Shown: positions 27,641-35,844 of the stretch, one piece after another
Numbering within the stretch: position 1 is the stretch's first letter
Layout of the letters: the number at the start of each line of letters is the position of its first letter
NCBI GenBank assembly: GCA_965230185.1
Contig: OZ245995.1
Coordinates: forward strand, 2,666,001-2,730,000
Source: Motiliproteus sp965230185
GTDB taxonomy: Bacteria; Pseudomonadota; Gammaproteobacteria; Pseudomonadales; Balneatricaceae
Reading direction: 5' to 3'
Length of the DNA stretch: 64,000 nt
Program-made: the position numbers and the translations under genes
Notes under the pieces: generated by a model
The model's database searches: none
What the model saw: the letters and a program-made list of their open reading frames with translations, nothing else
What the model was told of the DNA's origin: nothing

Positions 27641-27928
27641 ATGTCCAACCGCCGTTACACCGCCGAGTTCAAGGCAGAAGCCGTTAAACAGATTATCGAA
27701 CGGGGCTACTCCGTCCAGGAAGTATCCCGCCGACTCGGTGTGTCCTCTCACAGCCTGTACAAGTGGGTGAAGGACCATACGCAACTCACCGATCCTTCGC
27801 CTGATCAAGGCCGGCTCAGCCAGCTTGAAGCTGAGAATGCCAAGCTGCGTGAAGCGCTTGAAAGGGCTGAAGAAGAGCGCGACATTCTAAAAAAGGCCAC
27901 CGCGTACTTTGCCAGACAGTCCGGGTAA
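27641..27928 (+). CDS. IS3-family transposase OrfA (element A)
   Basis: 95 residues. Helix-turn-helix (YTAEFKAEAVKQIIERGYS, then VQEVSRRLGVSSHSLYKWVK) followed by a leucine-zipper coiled coil (LSQLEAENAKLREALERAEE) as in OrfA proteins that bind the terminal repeats. Near its end a slippery heptamer A AAA AAG (27889-27895) would allow a -1 shift into OrfB, giving the fused OrfAB transposase. Intact itself. Confidence 0.9.
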   Translation: MSNRRYTAEFKAEAVKQIIERGYSVQEVSRRLGVSSHSLYKWVKDHTQLTDPSPDQGRLSQLEAENAKLREALERAEEERDILKKATAYFARQSG

Positions 27929-28493
27929 GGTACGCCTTTATCAAGGACCACCGGTCCGTGCATCAGACATCGCTACTGTGCCGAATAATGGGTGTGCATC
28001 GCAGCGGCTTTTACGCCTGGCCAAAAACGCCGCTGTCAGAGAAAGCCAAAGAAGATAATCGACTGCTGGGACTGATTCGCGAGTCGTACCTGGAGAGTGG
28101 TGGTATCTATGGTAGTCCACGCATCCACAAGGACTTGAGGGAAGCAGGTGAGCGCTGCGGTGAAAACCGAGTGGCTCGGCTGATGAAGCACCATGGTATC
28201 CGTGCGCTGAGAGGCTATAAGCGACCGCGTCGAATGAGCCACAAGGCACCGGTAGCGGCACCGAACCAGCTGCAGCAACAGTTCGATGTGGCAGCCCCGG
28301 ATCAAGTCTGGGTAACCGATATCACCTACATCCGCACGTATGAAGGGTGGCTTTACCTGGCCGTGGTCATCGACCTGTTCTCACGACGTGTGCTGGGCTG
28401 GTCGATGAAACCAATGTAACCCTCCCTTAAAATCGGACCACTGTTAGTTAGAGTTCTCCGGCATAATGCAGCAATGCGAAAGGAGAACGGACG

Positions 28494-28760
28494 ATGCGCA
28501 AGACACGGTTCACGGAAGCTCAGATTGTACAGATCCTGAAGTCAGTCGAAGGCGGCCGGATGGTCAAAGATGTTTGCCGGGAGCACGGTATTTCTGACGC
28601 CACCTACTACAACTGGAAAGCCAAATACGGTGGCATGGAAGCATCCGATATTAAACGGCTGAAGGCGCTGGAAGAGGAAAACCGAAAGCTCAAGCAGATG
28701 TTTGCAGATCTGAGTCTGGAGAACCGAGCGCTCAAAGACGTCATCGAAAAAAAGATCTGA
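28494..28760 (+). CDS. IS3-family transposase OrfA (element B)
   Basis: 88 residues: helix-turn-helix FTEAQIVQILKSVEGGRMVK with VCREHGISDATYYNWKAKYG, then a leucine zipper (LKALEEENRKLKQMFADLSL). This is the IS407-group OrfA pattern. The slippery heptamer A AAA AAG at 28748-28754, just before the TGA, is the site for programmed -1 frameshifting into OrfB. Confidence 0.92.
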   Translation: MRKTRFTEAQIVQILKSVEGGRMVKDVCREHGISDATYYNWKAKYGGMEASDIKRLKALEEENRKLKQMFADLSLENRALKDVIEKKI

Positions 28761-29608
28761 AGCCAGCAGCTAAGCGTGGGCTCGTTGATTACCTCCGGAG
28801 TACCCATGGACTGAGCATCAGGGCCGCTTGCAAGGCCCTGTGCTTAAGCCGGTCGGTTTATCACTATCAGCCCGATGTTTCGCGAGATGATCCCGTGATC
28901 GACGCGCTGCTGGCACTGTCGGACAGATATCCTCGGTATGGGTTCAGGAAGTTATTTCTCATCCTGAGACGCCAGGGGAACGACTGGAATCACAAACGAG
29001 TTTACCGGGTGTACTGCTTGCTCAGGCTCAACCTGAGGAGAAAAGGAAAAAGGCGCCTACCCAACAGGAACCCACAACCGCTACGTGTTCCAGAACTGGC
29101 GAACCACTGCTGGTCGATTGATTTCATGGCCGACAGCTTACGTTGTGGACGGCGCTTCAGAACATTCAATGTGGTTGATGACTTCAATCGAGAAGCGCTG
29201 GCTATCGAAATAGATCTGAATTTGCCGGCTCTGCGGGTGATAAGGACACTGGATCGAGCTGCTGCCTGGCGCGGGTATCCGACAAAGGTCCGTATGGACA
29301 ATGGGCCGGAGTTTGTCTCTGCAGCACTAGCGGGATGGGCAGAGGAGCATGGCGTAGAATTGGAGTTTATCAAGCCGGGAAAGCCTACCCAGAACTCCTA
29401 TATCGAGCGCTTCAACCGGACGTACCGAAACGAGGTTTTGAACTTTTACCTCTTCTCTCGGCTGTCAGAAGTGCGAGAAATTACCGATAACTGGCTGCGG
29501 GAATACAACGAAGAGCGACCTCATGAATCACTTGGCGACCTGACTCCCCGGGAGTACCTGGTGATCCATGAAAAAGGGCTGGAAAACTCTAAAAACCAGT
29601 GGCACTAA
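28754..29608 (+). CDS. IS3-family transposase OrfB (element B)
   Basis: Open in the -1 frame from the slippery site; about 284 residues if made by frameshift fusion to OrfA. It has the rve integrase core with WSIDFMAD (first Asp), VRMDNGPEFVS (second Asp) and NSYIERFNRTYRNEVL (Glu), plus the C-terminal LREYNEERPHESLGDLTP motif. No in-frame stop or lesion. A separate start (GTG at 28895) exists but would lose the conserved N-terminus. Confidence 0.92.
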   Translation, partial: DLKPAAKRGLVDYLRSTHGLSIRAACKALCLSRSVYHYQPDVSRDDPVIDALLALSDRYPRYGFRKLFLILRRQGNDWNHKRVYRVYCLLRLNLRRKGKRRLPNRNPQPLRVPELANHCWSIDFMADSLRCGRRFRTFNVVDDFNREALAIEIDLNLPALRVIRTLDRAAAWRGYPTKVRMDNGPEFVSAALAGWAEEHGVELEFIKPGKPTQNSYIERFNRTYRNEVLNFYLFSRLSEVREITDNWLREYNEERPHESLGDLTPREYLVIHEKGLENSKNQWH

Positions 29609-30218
29609 AGATGGGAGGTTTACACCAACACTGGCCAAAGAGGTGGTGATCGATGCGCTGATGATGGCGGTCTGGCGCCGCAAGCCTCATCGCCAGGTGA
29701 TCATCCACTCCGATCAGGGAGCCCAGTTCAGCAGCGATGAGTGGTGCCGGTTCCTTAAGGAGCACAATCTGACGGCCAGCATGAGCCGACGCGGGAACTG
29801 CTACGACAATGCCGTGGCCGAGTCCTTCTTTAGCTCACTGAAAAAAGAGAAGGTAAAGCGCCGGATCTATCGCAGCCGAGAAGACGCGCGAACAGAGCTG
29901 TTCGAGTACATTGAGGTGTTTTACAACCGTCGTCGCCGGCACAGCTATCTAGGGCAAGTACCGCCCCTGGAATATGAAGAGCAGTTCAGACAGAATCAGA
30001 AAGCCGAGTGTCTATGACGCTGGGGGAAGTCCATATGGCGAAATCGGCAAATCTAGGACCAGCCTCACCAAGGGTCAGAAGGCGTCGCCTGAGTATCACC
30101 ACTTCAGCGAGTTGGATATGGTCGATGAAGTACAAAGCCTCGTTCATCTGAGCCATATCCGTCGTCGATCATTCAGCGCTGCAAACAGCGATATGATGCT
30201 CGGATTATTGCGGCCCGT

Positions 30219-33200
30219 TCATGGAGAAACCTCAAGTCGTTTCTTATCAAGTCGTACCAATACCTGGTGGAAGGTGATGTTATGCCTATCCAAAAGATCA
30301 GAGACACTCTGCCCCGTGATGATTTCTACTGACAACGTCTTCGCAACATCACGCGTTTTTTTGGAAAGCTTCGTCGCGTTGGTCACGAAGTAAAGCGTAG
30401 AAATCTCTTTACCAAGAGCCGATGCATAGAGTTTTTCCGCAGCGGCGACTTCTTGGACAGCTTTATAGCCATCAAAAGCTGCTTTCTTTGTATGTTTAAC
30501 CTGTATAAGCGCGCTACCTGCGTTTGTATCCAGTACGCCATCGGCACCAAAATCGTTGCCTTGTTTCGTAAGCCAGCTGCTATTGGCAGAATACTCCCTC
30601 GCTAACAACTCTAGAGCTAGAGCTTCAAACTGAGACCAACTCAAACGTGACACATCTCTGAAAGACAGGAGTTTCTCGGATGGTATCGTCCCTTCGCCAA
30701 CACCATCGGGTATTGGCATAACCTCTTCAGGGGTTACAACCGCATCTTTGAGCTGGGTTTTCTTCGTTAATAAGCGGTGCAAATTGGCATCGAACGACTC
30801 CATTTCAGGATGAAGAAGCACTGGAATGTAGATATTGACGTCTTTGTTCTGACCAATTCGGTAGACCCGATCTGTAGCCTGCGCTTCTTTGGCTGGGTTC
30901 CAGTGCCGTTCGAAGTGAACCACGTTGTTCGCGCCCACCACTGTTAGACCAACACCAGCCGCGACAGGAGACATAATAATGAGATTGAATCCGTCACGCG
31001 CCTCAAAGTCTGCAATCATGGATTTTCTTGTCGGAGTTGAACTGCGTTTAGAAACCGCCTTGGCATCTCCATTGATCACTGACAACGGCCCTAGACCGTA
31101 ATGTTTGCCTAGCGTAATACTTAGAAAAGCCTGAAGTCGTTTATTAACGCAAAAGATGATGCACTTCTCTTCGCGGCTCTTAATCTCGTCTAAGACATCA
31201 ATCAAACAGACCAGCTTTTCGGACTCACCAATTAAGGTTTTCGCCCCTTTGCTATCTTTGGCGGGATCAAGCCTACCGCCATCAGCTAGCCTCGGGTGGA
31301 GTGAGCTATCCCTTAAGCGCTGGATCAGAGTCAGTGCATGTGCGTCCTCTGACTCACTTTTACTTGTTATTGCGCCGTCATAGACTTCTCTTTGATAGCC
31401 TCGCATGACTCTGCCAAGTTTTGGCTCATGGAGCCAAACAGCATCTTCTACCCCCACAAAAATATTTTTGTTAGGTAAGCCTTCTAAGTTGTCCTCTTTA
31501 ACGCGCCTAAGCATCAAGGCAGCGACCTTTATGCGTAGTTCACGCCCTACGCGTGCACGGATCTCCTCGACTTCATCACCCGCCGCTTGAAGGATCGGCG
31601 TGATGTACCGTTCTCTAAAGTGCTGGTAGCTACTTAGATAACCTGGAACCGCCGTATCCATTAGGCACCAGAAATCTGCAAGGCTGTTTTCGACAGGCGT
31701 ACCTGTGGCGACAAGCTTGAATTCTGCTTTTAACCCTTTAGCAGCACGTGTTTGAAGTGCGTTAGGATTCTTGATGTTTTGGGCTTCGTCAAAAACAACC
31801 ACACCCCAGTCGATTAGACACATCGAAAACTGGTAGTCACGGAGAGTTTGATAGGTTGTGATCACTAGCCGACCAGGCAGATCCAATCTGTCAGTGAGAT
31901 GATTTTTACCAACTTTTAACGCATATCGCGGCTCAAATTCTTCGTCTTCACTTGAACCGCGAATTTCCACACCGCCTTGGCGGTAGGTGTTCAAGTCGGC
32001 TCCTGATTGAAGAATGACTATGTCTTTGAAAGGCGATTGATCAAACGTCTTCCCAACCTCTTCTTTCCAAACCTCCAGCAAACTCAATGGGGCCACGATA
32101 AGAGTCGGCTTCTTCGTTCTGTCCTGCTCTTCACACAGCTGGTAGTAGTGGTGAATAGAGGATAAGGCCATGAATGTTTTTCCAAGGCCCATGTCATCGG
32201 CAAGTAAGCCGCCTGAATAGAGCTCCCTCCCCCTCATCAATCCAAGTATCCAACGAACACCTGTATCTTGGTGAGGATAGGGCTGTCTTAAGTAGCCGCT
32301 CCAATCTAGAGCGTCACGACAAAGAACCTGATCGATACTGGCCTCGACAGCTGTCGAATGTTCGGCCAATTCCTCATCATTGAGGTCAATGTCGACGACT
32401 AAGGTTTCATCGTCCTCTGTCTTGTCAGTACCATCGGATTCATTTCCTTCATCACCCGCCTCTCCTTCTTTGGTACTTCCTTCGGTAACCCGCTTTTCTA
32501 TTGCTTTAAGTGTTTGCTCAACGACGGAGTGATCGGATATGTCGTATTCTTTGCCATCAAAAGAAAAGATGGTCGCCCCTGATTGGATGGCGTTTTGCAC
32601 ATCATCAGCAACCCGAGACAGGGTGTCCTTGTCCTCAATCGTGTTCTTTATGGCAGCAAAAGGAAGTACAGTGTCAGAGCTCGCCGCCTTCCCAAACCAA
32701 TCGATCCCCGATTCGTCGGTTTCACCAAAATATGCATGCTTGAAGGCGGTAGCGCCGTGTACCCGCATAGAGAATCCCAAATCCAGATCCACCAATGAGG
32801 CATCGATGTAAGCCGTCGGTTTACTCAGGAAGTCTTTGACCTGGCTACTGGGAATCACCCTGTTCGATAGGATTTCCTTAACGGCTCGCATCTTCTCTTC
32901 GTCGAAGAGAATGATCTCGTCACCTACTTTGAGCGTAGAACTCTGCTCATTTTGGATTTGCCCCAAAACCTTTTGAATTCGCTCATGCGAGGCTTCCTGG
33001 CCCATAAAGGGTGTCAGTATGAGGTTTCCCTGGCTATCAAACTCTGCCTCAACTGAGATGCTGTCAGGTGTATGCACTTTAAGCGTGTCGAAGTGGGACA
33101 GGCTAATCCTGCAGCCAGCCTTTTTACTTTCTTGCAGCACATGTAAATACACCAGGTTGTTGTATTCAGATCTATCAGACTGACGATGCACTTCATGTGC

Positions 33201-33671
33201 TTTGAAGACTTCGAGCTGTGGCGGGGTTAGCAGAAATTTTTGAGTCTGCCCAAACTGAATGAAAGGACCATTGATTGAGTAGCTGTGTGTCAGGTTTCCT
33301 CGTTTGTCAGACACTTTTAGATCGACAGAAAAGCTTGATTTGCTTGTAACACCATTGATCTGAGCTTCGATACTCCCTTCCCATTGGGAGGGCAGATTCA
33401 ACACTTCCTGAGTTGCTTGATCGAGGCGGACAGCAACGTCATTGCTCAGCAAGAATCCGTTAGGAACTGTCTCAGCCTCACCCTGCTCTTCAAGCATCTT
33501 CAAAGTCACGTATTGGGCTGTAACGAATTCATCTGCTTTGCCAGCTTTAATGGCCTCAGCGAGCGCTGCCGTTGTATAGCAAATCAGGGCGTCGCTTGTG
33601 GTCTCTAAACCGAAACGCTGGTTCTCTTTGGAAGAAGAAAACAGACTTCTAGCAATTTCTTTCAGCTTCAT
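30219..33671 (-). CDS. zorD: Zorya defence protein ZorD (SNF2-type helicase with Mrr-like nuclease)
   Basis: 1150 residues. The N-terminal 450 residues are family-specific, with an acidic linker at about 395-435. The SNF2 ATPase core follows: LLADDMGLGKT (Walker A, 489-499), VVFDEAQN (DEAQ box, 628-631), and motif VI QATDRVYRIGQ (931-941). The C-terminal domain (about 1008-1130) is Mrr-like, with the PD-(D/E)xK pattern GNDFGADGVL (Asp1044) and LIQVKH (Gln1057-x-Lys1059). In type I Zorya it is the DNA-degrading effector. Overlaps zorC by 4 bases. An IS element ends 186 bases past its stop but leaves the gene whole. Confidence 0.95.
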   Translation of the reverse strand: MKLKEIARSLFSSSKENQRFGLETTSDALICYTTAALAEAIKAGKADEFVTAQYVTLKMLEEQGEAETVPNGFLLSNDVAVRLDQATQEVLNLPSQWEGSIEAQINGVTSKSSFSVDLKVSDKRGNLTHSYSINGPFIQFGQTQKFLLTPPQLEVFKAHEVHRQSDRSEYNNLVYLHVLQESKKAGCRISLSHFDTLKVHTPDSISVEAEFDSQGNLILTPFMGQEASHERIQKVLGQIQNEQSSTLKVGDEIILFDEEKMRAVKEILSNRVIPSSQVKDFLSKPTAYIDASLVDLDLGFSMRVHGATAFKHAYFGETDESGIDWFGKAASSDTVLPFAAIKNTIEDKDTLSRVADDVQNAIQSGATIFSFDGKEYDISDHSVVEQTLKAIEKRVTEGSTKEGEAGDEGNESDGTDKTEDDETLVVDIDLNDEELAEHSTAVEASIDQVLCRDALDWSGYLRQPYPHQDTGVRWILGLMRGRELYSGGLLADDMGLGKTFMALSSIHHYYQLCEEQDRTKKPTLIVAPLSLLEVWKEEVGKTFDQSPFKDIVILQSGADLNTYRQGGVEIRGSSEDEEFEPRYALKVGKNHLTDRLDLPGRLVITTYQTLRDYQFSMCLIDWGVVVFDEAQNIKNPNALQTRAAKGLKAEFKLVATGTPVENSLADFWCLMDTAVPGYLSSYQHFRERYITPILQAAGDEVEEIRARVGRELRIKVAALMLRRVKEDNLEGLPNKNIFVGVEDAVWLHEPKLGRVMRGYQREVYDGAITSKSESEDAHALTLIQRLRDSSLHPRLADGGRLDPAKDSKGAKTLIGESEKLVCLIDVLDEIKSREEKCIIFCVNKRLQAFLSITLGKHYGLGPLSVINGDAKAVSKRSSTPTRKSMIADFEARDGFNLIIMSPVAAGVGLTVVGANNVVHFERHWNPAKEAQATDRVYRIGQNKDVNIYIPVLLHPEMESFDANLHRLLTKKTQLKDAVVTPEEVMPIPDGVGEGTIPSEKLLSFRDVSRLSWSQFEALALELLAREYSANSSWLTKQGNDFGADGVLDTNAGSALIQVKHTKKAAFDGYKAVQEVAAAEKLYASALGKEISTLYFVTNATKLSKKTRDVAKTLSVEIITGQSVSDLLDRHNITFHQVLVRLDKKRLEVSP

Positions 33672-35113
33672 ACATCGACACCAAATCTACGGACAAATGC
33701 GTTGTAGTCAGCTTCGGTCAGCACTTGTTTCATTGTGATAGGGACATTGATCGCCTTTAGCTGACTGATCGCTTTTCTCTGCCAGCTGAAGTTTGTTGGG
33801 TTGTGTTGGATATTATCGACGGGGGCGTGGCCTTCTTGGGTCATTCGTGCTCCCATCCCCGAAGTTAAGTCGTAATAGCTAACATTCTGTTTGTCATAGT
33901 TGAAGACAATGGCAGTAGATGAGAGCGAGCGATATACCCACAGGTAACAGCTGTGGCTTCCTTCTACCAGGTGCCTGTCACCTAGCTGGACATAGATGAT
34001 GGATTTGTCACCATCAACATTGGAATAGCTGGGAAGGTGCTCTTTTTTGTAGTGGGTCTTCAGATATCTAGCGGCGTCATAGCTTAAGTACAAGCGTGTA
34101 TGGCTGATCAGTCCTGCATCAAACAGTCCTTCTAAGAAGCGCTTTCTAGAGGGGTACATCCGTTTCAAGTCTGCCTTTCCCGAAGATTCGGAATAGGCTT
34201 CAAGCGCTTCAAGAAAGAGCCTGAGATCAAGCTTCGATAGCCAGCCTCGGACTTTATTGATCAAAGCTGACGGTATGTGACTCCACCACTTAATGTATTT
34301 TGGATGGTGTGAAGGAATTCTCGGATCACCGCCGATTGCCAAGATGACGTTCAACCAAGCATCAGAGATATTTCCGTGAGGAGCGCGCTCTATTAACGTT
34401 TCCAGTGCCTTATGACCCAGCAAAGCATGCTCGTCATACCTTGATTCAAAGACACTTTTCCTTTGTATCTCTGACAAGATCTCGTGTGGTTGATTGACCG
34501 CGATTGTCTTTAGCTTCTCGACGTAATAAATGCGCTTAGCAGCGGTCATGAAATCGCCTGACGCGTAGCGGTCTAGTTTCAGCTGCCCAACATAAGCATC
34601 GAAATCTACTCTGTATTCAATCGCTTTATCCGCAAGCCACTTAGGACCTGATGGAGATAAAATGAAATGATCTACGGAAGAAAGCTGTCCTCTGACCTTC
34701 TTAGCACTTAGAAGCCACTGAGAAACAAAGGAAATATCTTTAATAGCTTTAAACTTACCTAAAAAATAATCAAATAAAGACTCAACAAAAAGGGAGGTTG
34801 GTTTTGGTGTGTATAGCTGTACCCTCTCAAGTACGCCTCGTGATATCGATATATTGTTCGCTATTTCTGCAGTTTTTAAAGCAATGGCAAAAGCACGAAC
34901 GTGTGTCTTAGATTTTATCGAAGAGTTTATATCTCCACCTTGGATGGCGGCGGTGTAAATCTCACTATAAGCTGATTGAAATTTTAGATTTTCTGTGCCC
35001 GCACCGCTCGATAGCTTCTTTAAATCATGCGACAACTCAGTAAGTTTCCCCCTACAGGCACCAAAGGGATTATCTGGCAGAGTGAACTTTAATTTAGTGA
35101 TTGGCAGGCGCAT
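33668..35113 (-). CDS. zorC: Zorya defence protein ZorC (EH-signature domain)
   Basis: 481 residues, soluble, predominantly helical in look. The C-terminal half carries the pattern of the EH_Signature family, with YVQLGDRHLVEGSHSCYLWV as the Glu/His core, followed by a short conserved tail (MKQVLTEADYNAFVRRFGVDV region at the end). ZorC is a DNA-binding accessory of type I Zorya, needed with ZorD for defence. It starts directly after the zorB stop and overlaps zorD. Its base composition is more AT-rich than the metabolic genes of the window, as for the rest of the operon. Confidence 0.9.
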   Translation of the reverse strand: MRLPITKLKFTLPDNPFGACRGKLTELSHDLKKLSSGAGTENLKFQSAYSEIYTAAIQGGDINSSIKSKTHVRAFAIALKTAEIANNISISRGVLERVQLYTPKPTSLFVESLFDYFLGKFKAIKDISFVSQWLLSAKKVRGQLSSVDHFILSPSGPKWLADKAIEYRVDFDAYVGQLKLDRYASGDFMTAAKRIYYVEKLKTIAVNQPHEILSEIQRKSVFESRYDEHALLGHKALETLIERAPHGNISDAWLNVILAIGGDPRIPSHHPKYIKWWSHIPSALINKVRGWLSKLDLRLFLEALEAYSESSGKADLKRMYPSRKRFLEGLFDAGLISHTRLYLSYDAARYLKTHYKKEHLPSYSNVDGDKSIIYVQLGDRHLVEGSHSCYLWVYRSLSSTAIVFNYDKQNVSYYDLTSGMGARMTQEGHAPVDNIQHNPTNFSWQRKAISQLKAINVPITMKQVLTEADYNAFVRRFGVDV

Positions 35114-35842
35114 TTATTTTGTTATTTGTTCTAGCTGGCTAATTGATGGACGCTTTACGGTAAAGCGTATGTCGATTCTTCGATTCATCCTTTTATCATC
35201 GTCAGTCGTCTCATCTAGCTGCGCTCTTCGCGTCGCCGCATAACCGCTAACTGAAAAAAGTTTCTGATTAAATGCATTTTCCATCTCGTTGTACTTAGGC
35301 ACCAAGTTCTCATTTGATAACCACGCTTTCCATACCGAGATAGCTCTGTCAGCTGACAGACCCCAGTTTCTTTTCCCTCGATACCAAATGGGATCACTAT
35401 CCGTGTGCCCTTCTACAAACACAGTATCTAAATATTGAAACCTCTCTTTTCTCAAGATGGCAGAGTGAAGAACCTCTCCGATCTTGTCGACGGCCTCTCT
35501 CATTCCTTTTGTTTTAGGGATTTCGTCCTTACCTGACTGAAAGTTAAGTGTTTCCTCGGGTATTCTGATGACGGTATCATTATCTGCTATTTCAACTATT
35601 ATGCCGACTTTATGTAATTCTGATTTAACCTCATTGAGAATATCTTGCCTTGCCTGTTCTGCTTTTCTTAGCTCATCAATTCCATCTTCTATATCTTGTG
35701 TTTTTTGAGTCAGCTCAATAATTAGAGCAACAACAGCCAACAAGAAAATAACTAATAGGCCTGACATCAGGTCAGAAAATGAGACCCAATAAGGATTTTC
35801 CTCATCGACCTTGCCATTACGCTGTAAAAAGACACGTCTCAT
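35114..35842 (-). CDS. zorB: Zorya defence protein ZorB (MotB/OmpA-like stator subunit)
   Basis: 242 residues. One membrane segment (about 22-44) starting with SFSDLMSGLLVIFLL, in which Asp24 corresponds to the proton-carrying aspartate of MotB-type stators. After a coiled linker comes an OmpA-like peptidoglycan-binding domain with VFVEGHTDSD (GHTD at 145-148) and NWGLSADRA (159-167). With ZorA it forms a proton-driven rotary motor anchored to the cell wall that senses phage infection. Only 2 bases separate it from zorA. Confidence 0.95.
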   Translation of the reverse strand: MRRVFLQRNGKVDEENPYWVSFSDLMSGLLVIFLLAVVALIIELTQKTQDIEDGIDELRKAEQARQDILNEVKSELHKVGIIVEIADNDTVIRIPEETLNFQSGKDEIPKTKGMREAVDKIGEVLHSAILRKERFQYLDTVFVEGHTDSDPIWYRGKRNWGLSADRAISVWKAWLSNENLVPKYNEMENAFNQKLFSVSGYAATRRAQLDETTDDDKRMNRRIDIRFTVKRPSISQLEQITK

Positions 35843-35844
35843 TG

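Larger units (their letters stand above)
28415..29624 (+). mobile_element. IS3-family element B (IS407-like), inserted in element A
   Basis: 1210 bp with terminal repeats TGTAACCCTCCC (28415) and GGGAGGTTTACA (to 29624), one mismatch, and TG...CA ends. It is bounded by a CCAA duplication (28411-28414 and 29625-29628), the signature of a clean transposition event. Removing one CCAA and the element restores the reading frame of element A's OrfB exactly. Looks complete and potentially active. Confidence 0.9.
27895..30017 (+). pseudogene. IS3-family transposase OrfB (element A), split by element B
   Basis: The DDE transposase frame runs from the -1 frameshift point to the codon MKP at 28413, where element B is inserted, and resumes in the same frame at 29625 (TLAKEVVIDALMM). 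Joined, it carries all catalytic cues: WVTDITYI (first Asp), HSDQGAQFSS (second Asp) and NAVAESFFSSLKKE (Glu). So the only lesion is the insertion; element A was a complete copy when B landed in it. Confidence 0.85.
27581..30033 (+). mobile_element. IS3-family element A, interrupted by element B
   Basis: Ends match as imperfect inverted repeats: TGGACTTCCCC...AGACACTC at 27581 and its complement (GAGTGTCT...GGGGGAAGTCCA) ending at 30033. Without the nested element and its 4-bp duplication it would be 1239 bp. OrfA and OrfB lie in the order and frames typical of IS3. The bases flanking the two ends (CCTG and TATG) do not match, so the element has no visible target duplication; the DNA next to it was probably deleted or rearranged afterwards. 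Confidence 0.85.

Noticed and set aside
30034..30218. Plus-strand frame SPYGEIGKSRTSLTKGQKAS... between element A and zorD
   Set aside because: It reads on into the antisense of zorD and has no recognisable family or start; treated as unexplained junction DNA.
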